From positions 124,001 through 188,000 of the forward strand of contig NZ_FPHO01000003.1 in assembly GCF_900117455.1 (NCBI RefSeq): a stretch of 64,000 bases of DNA, read 5' to 3'. A program made the translations under genes and the position numbers. This DNA is from Hyphomicrobium sp. CS1GBMeth3. Its GTDB lineage: Bacteria; Pseudomonadota; Alphaproteobacteria; Rhizobiales; Hyphomicrobiaceae. The notes beneath the pieces were generated by a model. The model saw nothing but the letters and a program-made list of their open reading frames with translations. It ran no database searches and was not told where the DNA came from. Shown here piece by piece: positions 20,315 to 30,013 of the stretch (position 1 is the stretch's first letter; each line of letters opens with the position of its first letter).

Positions 20315-21388
20315 ATGCGCATCGCACAGATTGCCCCTCTGGCGGAGGCCATACCACCGAAATTCTATGGCGGATCAGAACGCGTCGTCTCGTGGCTCAC
20401 GGAAGAGCTCGTGCGGCGTGGTCATGACGTAACGCTTTTTGCGAGCGGCGACTCGCTCACTGACGCGACACTCGTACCGGGCGCGCCGGCTGGTCTTCGG
20501 CTTTCGGGAATCAAGGATCACCTCGCAAGTAATCTCGTGATGCTGAGCGAGGTTCGCAGCCGCGCCTCGGAATTCGACGTGATACACTTTCATACCGATC
20601 TGCTGCAGTATCCGATATTCGAGCCTATCGGCGATCGCACGATCACGACCATGCACGGTCGACTCGATCTCCCGGACTTCATGCCCGTGTACAAGAGGTT
20701 TTCCGACATGCCGCGCGTGTCGATCTCGAACGCCCAGCGCACCCCCGCGCCGGAAAATACGAATTGGTTGGATACGATCTACCACGGGTTCCCTGCCGAC
20801 CTTTTCCCCTTCAGCCCGAAAGGGGGACCCTACCTCGCGTTCCTGGGCCGCATCTCTCCCGAGAAGCGTCCTGATCGTGCCATCGAGATCGCGGTCAAGG
20901 CCGGCATCCCGCTTAAGATCGCAGCCAAGGTCGATCCGGTCGACACAGCCTACTTTGAGAATGTAATCGAACCGATGCTCGATCATCCACTCGTCGAATA
21001 CATCGGCGAGATCAACGATCGGAAGAAGGGCGAATTCCTCGGCAACGCCCTCGCGCTCCTTTTCCCGATCGATTGGATCGAGCCGTTCGGGCTGGTCATG
21101 ATCGAGGCGATGGCATGCGGCACGCCCGTGATCGGGTGGCGCAACGGCTCTGTTCCCGAGGTACTTGAGGACGGCGTGACCGGCTTCGTCATAGGTTCGA
21201 TCGACGAGGCGGTCGAGGTAGCATCCAGGGTCGGCGCGCTGGACCGTGCGCGCGTGCGCAATACCTTCGAACGCCGCTTCACCGTAGAGAAAATGACGGA
21301 TCGCTACGTTGCAGCCTACGAAAGACTCGCAGGCGTAGAGCACAAGAATGGCCGCGCGGTCGCGCAACCCATTCTCGCCGCCGTCTGA
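20315..21388 (+). CDS. glycosyltransferase family 4
   Basis: This is a 357-residue retaining glycosyltransferase of the GT-B fold. The N-terminal Rossmann domain starts MRIAQIAPLAEAIPPKFYGGSERVVSWL, a common GT4 donor/acceptor motif. The C-terminal domain has YLAFLGRISPEKRPDRAIEIA (nucleotide-sugar site) and the EPFGLVMIEAMACGTPVIGWRNGSVPEV segment with the E-x7-E catalytic motif. An AGGAGA site lies 9 bp before the ATG. It follows the ABC exporter gene and may share its transcript. The sugar donor and acceptor cannot be read from sequence. It probably works at the cytoplasmic face. Confidence 0.9.
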   Translation: MRIAQIAPLAEAIPPKFYGGSERVVSWLTEELVRRGHDVTLFASGDSLTDATLVPGAPAGLRLSGIKDHLASNLVMLSEVRSRASEFDVIHFHTDLLQYPIFEPIGDRTITTMHGRLDLPDFMPVYKRFSDMPRVSISNAQRTPAPENTNWLDTIYHGFPADLFPFSPKGGPYLAFLGRISPEKRPDRAIEIAVKAGIPLKIAAKVDPVDTAYFENVIEPMLDHPLVEYIGEINDRKKGEFLGNALALLFPIDWIEPFGLVMIEAMACGTPVIGWRNGSVPEVLEDGVTGFVIGSIDEAVEVASRVGALDRARVRNTFERRFTVEKMTDRYVAAYERLAGVEHKNGRAVAQPILAAV

Positions 21389-21627
21389 CACTATTACGAC
21401 TGCAAGGCCACGGGGGGAGACGAGATGCGAACGGGACAGACCTCTGTGTGTTCTCGTACCCCCACCACTGCCTCTCACGCGTGCTTCCCGACCAGCGCTC
21501 GGCAACGTTCAATCCATGATCCCATAAGAACACTTGGTAGGCGCCGCAGACTCGCCCCGCGACGCGCTCGACCGAGCAGTCATGGCGCCCATCGAGATGC
21601 ATCATCATCCGTCCGCCTAAGCTCGCG

Positions 21628-24600
21628 TCAGGGGGTGCTCATGGCCGGATCTGCGGCGGGGCGGCCCGGGACACCGGATCTCGCAACCCACTTTACGGCC
21701 ACATAAAAGACCGGCGTGAATAGCAGGCCGAAGATCGTGACACCAAGCATGCCGAAGAACACGGCCGTGCCAATGGCCTGACGCAACTCGGCGCCAGCGC
21801 CTTCCGCAATCATCAGCGGCACGACACCGAGGATGAACGCGAACGAGGTCATGAGAATTGGCCTGAGGCGTAGACGCCCCGCTTCGACCACGGCATCGAC
21901 CGTCGACCATCCCGACGCCTCGAGATCCCGCGCAAACTCCACGATCAGGATCGCGTTCTTGGCCGCGAGACCCACCAGCACGATGAGGCCGACCTGGGTC
22001 AGGATGTTGTTGTCCTGCCCCATCCAGAGTACGCCGCCGATCGCCGAGAGCAGAACCATCGGCACAATCAGAATAACCGCCACCGGCAGGGCCCAGCTCT
22101 CATACTGCGACGCGAGCACCAGATAGACGAACACGACGCTGAGCAGAAAGATCACGATACCGCCGCCCGCGAGTCGCTGCTGATACGAAAGCTCCGTCCA
22201 CTCGATGACGAAATCCGCGGGCAGTACCTTCTCTGCGATCTCCTCGACCAGCTCGAGAGCTGCGCCCGAACTGACCGCTGGAACAGCCTCGCCGATCACC
22301 TCCGCAGTCGGGAACAGGTTGTAGCGCGGAACGCGGTCCGGCGCGCTATCCGGCCGGAAGGTCGCGATCGCACCGAGCGGCACCATGGTACCCGTTTCGC
22401 TCTTGGCCTTGAGACGCCCAATCTGCTCCACATCGAGACGGTTGAGCCCCTCGGCCTGCGCAATCACCTGATAGGTGCGGCCCGAGAGGTTGAAGTCGTT
22501 GACGTAGGCGCTGCCGAGATAGGCCTCGAGCGTCTCGTGCACACGCTCCACGGGCACGCCGAGCATCTCGGCTTTGGTGCGGTCGATGTCGAGGTAATAT
22601 TCGGGCGAGCTGGCGTTGAACGGGGTGAACGCGTATTGGATCCTGGGATCAGCCCGCAATGCCGCAAGCAGCTCACCCGTTGCCTTTTCCAGCTCCGCCG
22701 GCCCACGGTTCGTGAGGTCCTGGACGCGCAACGAGAAGCCGCCCGACGCACCGATGCCACGCACGGTCGGCGGCGCAATGACGGTAATCTGCGCGCCCGT
22801 GATATCGACATAAGCCGCGTTGAGCTTCGCCTGAATGGCGTTGACCGACTTTCCCGGATCGCCGACCCGCTTCTCGAACTCCTCGAACTGTACGAACACT
22901 ACACCCGCGCTGCTCGACCCGGTACCGGTTGCGATGGAGCGACCTGGAAAAATATGCACATAGTTGACACCCGGAATCTTCCGGGCACGTGCACCCATCT
23001 CGCGCGAGATCTCGTCCGTCCGTTGCAGCGACGCACCCGCCGGGAGCTGCGCCATGGCGATGACATAGCCCTGATCAGCGACAGGCACGAATCCGCGCGG
23101 CACGATGATGAAGGCATAAACGGCGGCCACGACGAGCCCCGCATAGATGATCAGCATGACGGGCGCACCGCGTATGGCAAGCCGCGTCACCCTGGCGTAA
23201 CCCGACGCCAGCGCATCGAAGAACGCGTTGAAACCATTGACCAACGGCTGCAGCGCGCGCGCGATCAGGCTCGGCCGCCGATGTGAATGCCCGTCGTGCC
23301 CCTTGAGAAGCAACCCGGAGAGCGCAGGACTGAGCGTGAGCGAGTTGAACGCCGAGATCAGCGTCGCAACAGAGATCACAACCGCGAACTGTCGGAAGAA
23401 CTCGCCCGAGATGCCGTCGAGAAACATGGTCGGCACGAACACACTCGTCAGCACCAGCGCGATCGAGACCAGCGCGCCCCCCACCTCGTCCATGGTCTTG
23501 CGAGCCGCCTCCTTCGGCGAAAGCCCCTCTCGCAAATACCGCTCGACGTTCTCGACCACGACGATCGCGTCGTCGACCACGATGCCCACCGCGAGCACGA
23601 GCGCAAACAGCGTCAGCGTGTTGATCGTATAGCCGAAGGCAGCCATGGCTGCGAACGTACCGACCAGCGAAACCGGGATAGCCAGCAGCGGGATGATCGT
23701 CGCACGCCCGTTCTGCAGGAACACGATCACGACCAGAACGACCAGCGCAATGGCTTCATAGATCGTGTGCTCGAGCGCCTCGATCGACGTGCGGACAAAG
23801 AACTCCGTCGGGTTGTAGGTCATGCGATATTCGACGCCCGACGGGAAATCCTTCGACAGCTCCTTCATCTTGTCCTGCACGGCGACCGACGCATCGAGCG
23901 CATTCGTGCCGGGACGCTGAAACGCCAGCAAAGCCACGACCGGGATGTCGTTGATGTAGGCGTTGGTGCCGTAGTCACGCGCACCGAGCTCAGCGCGGCC
24001 CACATCCTTCACGCGCACGATGCGTCCGTCCGTGCCGCGTTTGATGATGATTTCGTCAAACTCCTGCGGCTCGATGAACCGGCCTTGCACCGTAACGGAC
24101 GACTGGAACGCACGATCCGTCGGAACGGGCGGCTGCGCCAGCACACCGCCCGCAACTTGGACGTTCTGCGCGCGCAGCGCCGCCACAACCTCGCTCGCCG
24201 AAAGGCCGAGCTCCGCAATCTTGTCGGGATCGAGCCAGAGACGCATGGCGTAATCACGCGCGCCAAAGATCTCGATGCTGCCGATGCCTGGGAGCCGGTT
24301 CAGCACGGGCACGATGCGTTGCGTTGCGTAGTTCGAGAGGTAGAGCTGGTCGCGGCTGTTGTCCGGCGAGACGAGCTGCGCGACCAAAAGGAAGTCAGGC
24401 GAGTTCTTCTGCACGTTTACACCGATGCGGCGCACCACCTCCGGCAACCGCGGCTCTGCAAGCGAGACCCGGTTCTGCACCAGCACCTGAGCCTTATCGA
24501 GGTCCGTGCCGATGCGGAAGGTCACCGTGAGGCTCAGCCGGCCATCCTGGGTCGACTGCGACTGCATGTAGAGCATGTCGTCGACGCCGTTGACCTCCTG

Positions 24601-24804
24601 CTCGATCGGTGTCGCCACCGTGTCGGCAATCGTCTTGGCATTCGCGCCGGGATACTGCGCCGTAACAGTGACGGTCGGCGGAATGACCTCCGGGTATTGC
24701 GAAACGGGAAGCCGGCTCGCAGCCACGGCGCCGATGATGAGAGTCGCGATCGACAGCGCGATCGCGAACACCGGACGATCGATGAAATAGCGGCCGATGT
24801 TCAT
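21628..24804 (-). CDS. RND multidrug efflux pump, AcrB/HAE1 family
   Basis: This is an inner-membrane proton-driven efflux transporter of 1058 residues, the normal AcrB length. The N-terminus reads MNIGRYFIDRPVFAIALSI. Two repeats of a transmembrane block plus a large periplasmic loop follow. The proton-relay aspartates are in AVGIVVDDAIVVVENVER, and the second-half motif GLAAKNAILIVEFARDLE is present. The gene start overlaps the stop of the adaptor gene by 4 bp. No outer-membrane channel gene is nearby, so a TolC-type protein encoded elsewhere would complete the tripartite pump. The substrate range is unknown; hydrophobic drugs are typical of the family. Confidence 0.96.
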   Translation of the reverse strand: MNIGRYFIDRPVFAIALSIATLIIGAVAASRLPVSQYPEVIPPTVTVTAQYPGANAKTIADTVATPIEQEVNGVDDMLYMQSQSTQDGRLSLTVTFRIGTDLDKAQVLVQNRVSLAEPRLPEVVRRIGVNVQKNSPDFLLVAQLVSPDNSRDQLYLSNYATQRIVPVLNRLPGIGSIEIFGARDYAMRLWLDPDKIAELGLSASEVVAALRAQNVQVAGGVLAQPPVPTDRAFQSSVTVQGRFIEPQEFDEIIIKRGTDGRIVRVKDVGRAELGARDYGTNAYINDIPVVALLAFQRPGTNALDASVAVQDKMKELSKDFPSGVEYRMTYNPTEFFVRTSIEALEHTIYEAIALVVLVVIVFLQNGRATIIPLLAIPVSLVGTFAAMAAFGYTINTLTLFALVLAVGIVVDDAIVVVENVERYLREGLSPKEAARKTMDEVGGALVSIALVLTSVFVPTMFLDGISGEFFRQFAVVISVATLISAFNSLTLSPALSGLLLKGHDGHSHRRPSLIARALQPLVNGFNAFFDALASGYARVTRLAIRGAPVMLIIYAGLVVAAVYAFIIVPRGFVPVADQGYVIAMAQLPAGASLQRTDEISREMGARARKIPGVNYVHIFPGRSIATGTGSSSAGVVFVQFEEFEKRVGDPGKSVNAIQAKLNAAYVDITGAQITVIAPPTVRGIGASGGFSLRVQDLTNRGPAELEKATGELLAALRADPRIQYAFTPFNASSPEYYLDIDRTKAEMLGVPVERVHETLEAYLGSAYVNDFNLSGRTYQVIAQAEGLNRLDVEQIGRLKAKSETGTMVPLGAIATFRPDSAPDRVPRYNLFPTAEVIGEAVPAVSSGAALELVEEIAEKVLPADFVIEWTELSYQQRLAGGGIVIFLLSVVFVYLVLASQYESWALPVAVILIVPMVLLSAIGGVLWMGQDNNILTQVGLIVLVGLAAKNAILIVEFARDLEASGWSTVDAVVEAGRLRLRPILMTSFAFILGVVPLMIAEGAGAELRQAIGTAVFFGMLGVTIFGLLFTPVFYVAVKWVARSGVPGRPAADPAMSTP

Positions 24805-26000
24805 CGTGTATTCTCCTCCGGAGAGACGCGCGCCGTCTTGACGACACCGTTCGTGTCTCGTGCGTCGACGACGACCTGCTGACCGCCGCGAATCCGCTGC
24901 AAGCCGGAGGTGACCACGACATCCTCCGCCGAGAGCCCCTCGCGAACCACGCGCAAGCCATCGACCATCGGCCCGAGCTTCACGTTGCGCAGCTCCGCCT
25001 TGCCGTCCTTGACCACGAAAACGACCCGCGACGCCTGATCGACGGTGACGGCTTCGTCGGGGATCATCACAGCGTCATAGGAGCCGCGCCCGAGAAGCTG
25101 CACGCGCGCGAAGAGGCCGGGTGTGAACAAAAGGTCCTTGTTGTCGACGACGGCGCGTGCGCGGATCGTGGCGCTGGCGCGATCGATCTGGTTCGAAAGG
25201 AAGTCGAGCGCGCCGGCATGCGGAAAGCCACTGTCATCCGGCAAGCCGATGCGCACCGGGCTTGCGTTGTCGCGCGAACTTGGCCTGGTGCCGGCCTGCG
25301 CCGCGCGCACATAGCGGAGGTACGCGTTCTGATCGACATCGAAGACAACGTGGATCGGATCCAGCGAGACGATGCTGGTGAGCAGCGTCGCATCCGTCTC
25401 TCCGCCCGCAATCAGGTTGCCGACGCTGACCGTGTGACGATCGATACGGCCCGAAACAGGCGCCCGCACCTCAGTGAACTCGAGGTCGAGCTTGGCGCGG
25501 TCCAGCGCCGCCCGGGACGCGAGAACGCGCGCCTCCGCCTGACGCACCCCGGACTCGCGCTCCTCGTAGATGCGTTCGGGTACATTCTGCGACGTCACGA
25601 GAGCCGCCGCACGCTTGAGCTCTTGCCGCGCGAAGTTGAGCGCCGCCTCGGCCACCTTGAGGTCAGCCTCTGCCGATGAGACCGCCAAGGCGAACGGGCG
25701 CCGGTCGATCGTGAACAGAAGGTCGCCCTTCTTCACGAGCTGCCCATCCTTGAAATGGATGTCGGTCAGATAGCCACTCACGCGCGCGCGCACTTCCACG
25801 CTTTCGACAGCGGCAAACCGGCCCGTATAGGCGTCCCATTCCGTGATGGTCTTCACGATGGGCTGCGAGGCGATCACTGTAGGCGGAGGCGGCGCAGCCG
25901 CTTGGCTCTTGGCATCTCCGAAGTTGCAGCCACCGAGACCCAACGCCGCCAGGACGACAAGAGAAACAGCGAAAGCCGGAAGCTTGGAACGTGTCGACAT
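24801..26000 (-). CDS. RND efflux periplasmic adaptor (AcrA-like lipoprotein)
   Basis: This is the membrane fusion protein partner of the downstream RND pump (399 residues). The N-terminus has a lipoprotein signal (FAVSLVVLAALGLGGC, Cys about residue 25). After it come the barrel-sandwich half-motif (VESVEVRARVSGYLTDIHFKDGQLVKKGDLLFTID), a coiled-coil hairpin rich in Ala/Glu/Arg (about 100-175), the returning lipoyl half (TEVRAPVSGRIDRHTVSVGNLI) and the beta-barrel domain. Gene overlap with the pump indicates one operon. It is divergent from the tetR-type gene, which probably represses it. Confidence 0.95.
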   Translation of the reverse strand: MSTRSKLPAFAVSLVVLAALGLGGCNFGDAKSQAAAPPPPTVIASQPIVKTITEWDAYTGRFAAVESVEVRARVSGYLTDIHFKDGQLVKKGDLLFTIDRRPFALAVSSAEADLKVAEAALNFARQELKRAAALVTSQNVPERIYEERESGVRQAEARVLASRAALDRAKLDLEFTEVRAPVSGRIDRHTVSVGNLIAGGETDATLLTSIVSLDPIHVVFDVDQNAYLRYVRAAQAGTRPSSRDNASPVRIGLPDDSGFPHAGALDFLSNQIDRASATIRARAVVDNKDLLFTPGLFARVQLLGRGSYDAVMIPDEAVTVDQASRVVFVVKDGKAELRNVKLGPMVDGLRVVREGLSAEDVVVTSGLQRIRGGQQVVVDARDTNGVVKTARVSPEENTR

Positions 26001-26233
26001 TTGGAATGCTCCGAAACTGGGTGCACGACATCGGAGCCGGCCCAGGGATCTCGGCTCGGCGACGTCGGCTGAATTTGAAGAGTGAGGCGCTTGAGGCGGT
26101 AGATCAGGACTGGAGGATTATTGCCTAATCCTCTCCGTTTCCGGAGCCCAACACGATGCCGTCGTCGGCGGCACGAGGTCGGAGCAGCTCTCCAAAGTGC
26201 GGATGGATGACATGGCCCGTCTGAGCTCCTACA

Positions 26234-26308
26234 TATGTACCGATTGGTACCGATATAGGTCAGGCCCGACCGCTGTCAACTTCTATTTGTATCGAGCGGT
26301 ATGAAAAT
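26234..26308. promoter_or_regulatory. probable TetR operator repeats in divergent promoter region
   Basis: The 338-bp spacer between the adaptor gene and the tetR-type gene contains clustered TACCG half-sites. GTACCGAT occurs twice in tandem (26238-26245 and 26248-26255), with the first TACC also forming TACC-N4-GGTA, and a further inverted pair GTATCG...CGGTAT lies at 26290-26302. The block is A+T-rich, as expected of overlapping divergent promoters. Autoregulation by the adjacent TetR protein is the simplest reading. No other gene is seen between 26001 and 26338. Confidence 0.5.
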
Positions 26309-26338
26309 GTATAGCAACAGCTTCGGAAAGGAGCGACC

Positions 26339-27028
26339 GTGAACAAGCCGGCACAGAAAGGACGCCCGAGGGAGTTCGACCGCGACGAGGCTCTCGATAA
26401 GGCCCTGCACGCGTTCTGGAAAAGCGGATACGAGGGCACCTCGCTTTCGGATCTCACCGACGCCATGGGCATCAACCGCCCGAGCCTTTATGCGGCATTC
26501 GGTAGCAAGGAAGAGCTGTTCCGGATCGCGCTCGACCGCTACGCGGAGACCGGTCCCGGCTTCATGCAACGAGAAGCCCTGTCGGAGCCGACCGCGCTCG
26601 CCGCCGTGACCCTGCTCCTCAAGTGTCACGCCGAAAGCCTGACGGATCCGAAACACCCGCCGGGATGCCTCGTCGTCCAAGGCGCGCTGATCTGCGGGGA
26701 CGCAGCCGAATCCATCAAGAAGGAATTGATCGCGCGGCGCGCCGCGGGCGAGGCCGCCGTGCGCGAGCGGCTCGAGCGCGCGAAGGCTGAAGGCGATCTG
26801 CCGCCGACCAGCGACCCCGCCGCGCTCGCGCGCTATATCGCAACCGTCGAGCAGGGCATGGCGGTTCAGGCCGCAAGCGGCGCAACGCGCGAGGACCTGC
26901 TCGCGGTTGCCGAGATGGCGTTGAGCGCCTGGCCTCCCGCGCTCGGCAATTCTTCCGAGCCGCCCAAGACCAAGGCTTCGCGCACAAACGGACGTCCCGC
27001 CAAGACTACAGCGAACGGCCGCCGCTAG
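26339..27028 (+). CDS. TetR-family transcriptional repressor
   Basis: This is a 229-residue regulator with the N-terminal TetR helix-turn-helix (residues 12-58: GRPREFDRDEALDKALHAFW, then GTSLSDLTDAMGINRPSLYAAFGSKEELF). The C-terminal ligand-binding domain has HPPGCLVVQGALICGD, a feature of one large alphaproteobacterial TetR subfamily. A basic low-complexity tail ends the protein. The ATG or the GTG just before position 26340 follows GGAAAGGAG. It is divergent from the RND efflux genes and almost certainly controls them, releasing DNA when a pump substrate is bound. Confidence 0.93.
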   Translation: MNKPAQKGRPREFDRDEALDKALHAFWKSGYEGTSLSDLTDAMGINRPSLYAAFGSKEELFRIALDRYAETGPGFMQREALSEPTALAAVTLLLKCHAESLTDPKHPPGCLVVQGALICGDAAESIKKELIARRAAGEAAVRERLERAKAEGDLPPTSDPAALARYIATVEQGMAVQAASGATREDLLAVAEMALSAWPPALGNSSEPPKTKASRTNGRPAKTTANGRR

Positions 27029-27103
27029 GCGGAGGGCCAAACGCGATAGCTCGACTCAACGCCTGGCGCTTGGAATTACCCTTCCGTGAAGCAGTAGCTT
27101 ACC

Positions 27104-27583
27104 TCATCCCTCGGGAATTTCTGGTTCGACAAGCCTAGCGAGTTGCACGAGAGATTCCTGCCAACCGAGATAGCACGCCTCGAGCGGAATGACGGTTGGC
27201 AAGCCTGTCTGCTCGATGTTGATCTCCGTGCCGACTGAAACCGGCTTGAGTGCAACGGTCACATGAATGACACCCGGCAGGTTCGGATCGTCGAACCTGT
27301 CGGTGTAGCGAATAAGCTTGTGCGGGACGAGCTCGAGGTACTCTCCGCCAAAAGAGTGGCCTTTCCCCGTCGTGAAATTTGTAAAAGACATTCTGAATTT
27401 GCCGCCGACCGTCGGCTCGAAACTGTGGACCTTGCATGTGAACCCGTTGGGAGGCAGCCACTTGGCCATCGCGTCTGCGTCAAGGAAGGCCCGGTAGACC
27501 TTTTCTGGCTTGGCCGCGAGCACACGGTGCAGTCGAACCGTGTTCGTCTGCGGGGCAGCGGCTACTTCTGACTTCTTGGACAT
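27104..27583 (-). CDS. SRPBCC / AHSA1-like domain protein
   Basis: This is a single-domain protein of about 159 residues with a START/Bet v1-like (AHSA1) fold. Marks are the N-terminal HRVLAAKPEKVYRAFLDADAMAKWLPPNGF motif, the central GGKFRMSFTNF strand and the C-terminal GWQESLVQLARLVEPEIP helix. Such proteins bind hydrophobic ligands or act as stress-related co-regulators; no precise role can be given. The start was set at the ATG following GAAGGAGCG; the frame continues upstream for 70 codons of non-coding appearance. It is the last chromosomal gene before the integrated element. Confidence 0.88.
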   Translation of the reverse strand: MSKKSEVAAAPQTNTVRLHRVLAAKPEKVYRAFLDADAMAKWLPPNGFTCKVHSFEPTVGGKFRMSFTNFTTGKGHSFGGEYLELVPHKLIRYTDRFDDPNLPGVIHVTVALKPVSVGTEINIEQTGLPTVIPLEACYLGWQESLVQLARLVEPEIPEG

Positions 27584-28115
27584 GAGGCGCTCCTTCTTCC
27601 TATCGACTGACGAGCGGCGTTTCACGGCAGTGCCACTCTCTGACAAGAAGACGCTCGACAATGGCCTGATCCGACACGAGCCCTGAAAGCTTTTTTCTGA
27701 GCATCGAACCCACGAATGATCGCCACGCGCGCTCGAAACGGGCCCACCACACATCAGGCAAGCTGATCTTATCGACGTAATGGACAACAACATCGGAAAT
27801 CGAACGACGCTACGGTTGGCGAGCGCCTGCGCCGGATCGCCTAATTCTCAGCCGGCTCGCGCCGAGGAAATGGCGACCCCGACAGGATTTGAACCTGTGA
27901 CCCTCAGATTAGGAATTTGAAATCGGCATCTCCATCTGATTTGGCCATAATTGGCCCGGACCGATTTCATGTTGAAGATCAAAGCATAACCCTTGTCGCC
28001 CGTGGACTTCGGCAGCGCGTCGCTGTACGTCAGTTGACAGCTTTTGTTGCCTATTTGCTGCCTAGGCGTACCGGCAGCCGGGCATCGGAAGCCTCTAGGC
28101 AACAAAGGGGCGGCG
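27584..28115. other. left junction of integrated element, no gene
   Basis: This 532-bp stretch has no supported gene. It holds the boundary between chromosome and element at 27871-27916. To the right of that repeat, up to the integrase start, is a leader that should contain the integrase promoter. The part left of the repeat (27600-27870) shows only chance frames. Confidence 0.6.
27871..27916. repeat. attL: direct repeat of tRNA-Arg 3' end
   Basis: The 46 bp are identical to 60916-60961, running from TGGCGACCCC to ATTAGGAAT. Read on the minus strand this is the anticodon-loop-to-CCA half of tRNA-Arg(CCU). The match stops one base beyond AGGAAT (TTTG here, TCTG in the intact tRNA), so this copy is a partial tRNA only and marks the far end of the element. 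Confidence 0.95.
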
Positions 28116-29330
28116 GTGGTGCGACGACTCGAAAGCAAGCAGCACATCACAGAGAAACTGTTGCAGGAGATCAATCCGGGAGCGTCAGACGTCTATGTGA
28201 GCGACGATGCAATAAGCGGATTTCGGCTAAAAGTTACCCCCAAGGGCAAGAGGGTCCTGTTCTTCCAATACCGAGACGCTGACGGGCGTCAGCGGAAGCT
28301 AACCTTTCCGCCGACCACTAGCGTCCGCGAAGCCCGACGACTGGCGAACGCCGCAGGCGTCAAGTGCGATGCGGGCATCGATCCCCAAGCGGATAAGGAT
28401 CGGCTTGAGAAAACGCCGACGCTCGCCCAGGCATTTGAGACCTTCGACCGGGAATACATTCCCACCGAGTTGAGGGCATCGACGGCTAGCGAGTATCGCC
28501 GGATGTTCCGGCGGTACATTCCGAAGCGCTTGCAAGACAAACGGCTTTGCCAAGTCGAACGGCGAGATATTGTTGAGCTGATGCGCTCCCTCCGGGGCCG
28601 CCCAATGCAAGCCAACAATGTCCTCCGCTTCCTCAGCACATTCTTCAATTGGTGCATCGGTGACGGCGGACTTCTCTACGAAAAGGCTGCAAACCCGACC
28701 AAAGGCGTGAAGCGCTACCCGGATAGAAAGCGGAGCTTTGTCTTCGAAAGCGAAGAACTCTTTCGTTTCGCCCAAGCGCTGGACGAAGCTGAGAAAACGG
28801 AGTGGCCGTTCGCCATATCAGCGGTCCGTTTACTCCTGATGTCCGGCATGCGCAAACAGGAGGTGTTACGCCTAACATGGGCCGAAGTAGATCTGCAGAA
28901 CCGCCGGATACGACTGAAAACGTCGAAAACGGGTAAGCGCGATGTGCCGCTTGGCAGCGGCGCGATCAGAATTCTCCAAGACCTGCATGCAAAGCGCTCC
29001 GCGTTCCCGAGCGAGTACGTATTCCCCTCGCCTCGGGATCGAAGGAAGCCAATCATCGGCTTCCAGAAAATATGGCATCGCATCCGTATCGCTGCCGGCC
29101 TTCCAAACCTTCGGGTGCACGATCTGCGACACAACTTTGGTGGGTTCGGCGCAGCCGCTACCCGTTCCGCGGTTCACGTCAAAGGCTTGCTGGGCCATAC
29201 GCAGATAGGCACTACCGACAGATACATGACGCTTGCCGAAACGCCTCTGACCCAGGCGGCGGATTCCGTGACGGAAGCCATCGCAGCCCAGATGGCGCCC
29301 AGCAACGTCGTGCGTATTGGGGGCCGTTAA
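28116..29330 (+). CDS. int: tyrosine-type site-specific integrase
   Basis: This is a prophage/island integrase of about 404 residues. A short DUF4102-like N-terminal domain (SGFRLKVTPKGKRVLFFQYR) is followed by a core-binding domain (TLAQAFETFDREYIPTELRAS, about 100-200) and the catalytic domain with R246 (LLMSGMRKQEVLRLTW), H335 and R338 (VHDLRHNFGG), H361 (LLGHTQIGT) and the nucleophile Y370 (DRYMTL). The catalytic set is complete. The GTG start after AAAGGGGCGGC was chosen because the 24 upstream codons look unrelated. Its position beside attL fits a role in integrating into tRNA-Arg. It overlaps the next gene by one base. Confidence 0.92.
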   Translation: MVRRLESKQHITEKLLQEINPGASDVYVSDDAISGFRLKVTPKGKRVLFFQYRDADGRQRKLTFPPTTSVREARRLANAAGVKCDAGIDPQADKDRLEKTPTLAQAFETFDREYIPTELRASTASEYRRMFRRYIPKRLQDKRLCQVERRDIVELMRSLRGRPMQANNVLRFLSTFFNWCIGDGGLLYEKAANPTKGVKRYPDRKRSFVFESEELFRFAQALDEAEKTEWPFAISAVRLLLMSGMRKQEVLRLTWAEVDLQNRRIRLKTSKTGKRDVPLGSGAIRILQDLHAKRSAFPSEYVFPSPRDRRKPIIGFQKIWHRIRIAAGLPNLRVHDLRHNFGGFGAAATRSAVHVKGLLGHTQIGTTDRYMTLAETPLTQAADSVTEAIAAQMAPSNVVRIGGR

Positions 29331-29914
29331 TGCCTAGCGTCCGCCGAACTCCTCGCCTCCCCGGCGCCGGCAAGGGCAAACGTTCAGCAGAGCGGGAAGA
29401 ACTCGAGCAACTGCGTCAGAGAAAACTTGCAGAGCGTGAGGCGCATGAGATCTCGGCCGATATCCAGCAGTTCAAGGACGACATGGGTTGGATGCTCGAG
29501 CGCAACCTAACCTTTGTCGAACTCGTGAAATGTTGGATCGCCACGAACAACGAAATCTACATCGAAGCCGCCGTTCAGCTCTACCGTGACGGCTTGGCTG
29601 ACGAATGCGCCAAGGATCCCAGCGCCCAGAGCGACAAGCAAATAGGCATGGATGCGTTGCTCGGCATTTACGCTGCTCACCTTCGCGAAACAGGCATCAA
29701 CCCCACTAGAGCATACGAACATGCAGCGGCGCAGCTCGGGGTTCCTGCGGATTCAGCAGATGGGGGGCACCCATTGGTTGCGGCAGCGAAGACGGTTTAC
29801 AGAAGCTATGACAAATACGGCCGCGCCACTACGCTGGCAGATTTTGCGCAAGGGCTACTCGCTCAAATGAGCCTTTGTAGAGATTTGCGCCGACGGTGTG
29901 ATGAAGTGGCCTAA
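29330..29914 (+). CDS. hypothetical protein downstream of integrase
   Basis: This 194-residue protein of unknown function starts on the last base of the integrase stop codon (TAATG), so it is probably co-translated with the integrase. The N-terminus is basic and charged (SVRRTPRLPGAGKGKRSAEREELEQLRQRKLAEREAHEI), suggesting a DNA-contacting tail and a short coiled coil. The rest looks helical (YIEAAVQLYRDGLADECAKD, IYAAHLRETGINPTRAYEHAAAQLGV). No catalytic motif is recognised. An accessory role in recombination or a cargo role are both possible. Confidence 0.6.
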   Translation: MPSVRRTPRLPGAGKGKRSAEREELEQLRQRKLAEREAHEISADIQQFKDDMGWMLERNLTFVELVKCWIATNNEIYIEAAVQLYRDGLADECAKDPSAQSDKQIGMDALLGIYAAHLRETGINPTRAYEHAAAQLGVPADSADGGHPLVAAAKTVYRSYDKYGRATTLADFAQGLLAQMSLCRDLRRRCDEVA

Positions 29915-30013
29915 GCCCTCGGGAGCGGCTCCACGCCGCTCCCGCCGCCGGTCTTTCCGCTCCCCACATTCCTTGACCTCCGCCATCGTCCAGCGTCTAC
30001 GGAGGACGCAACG

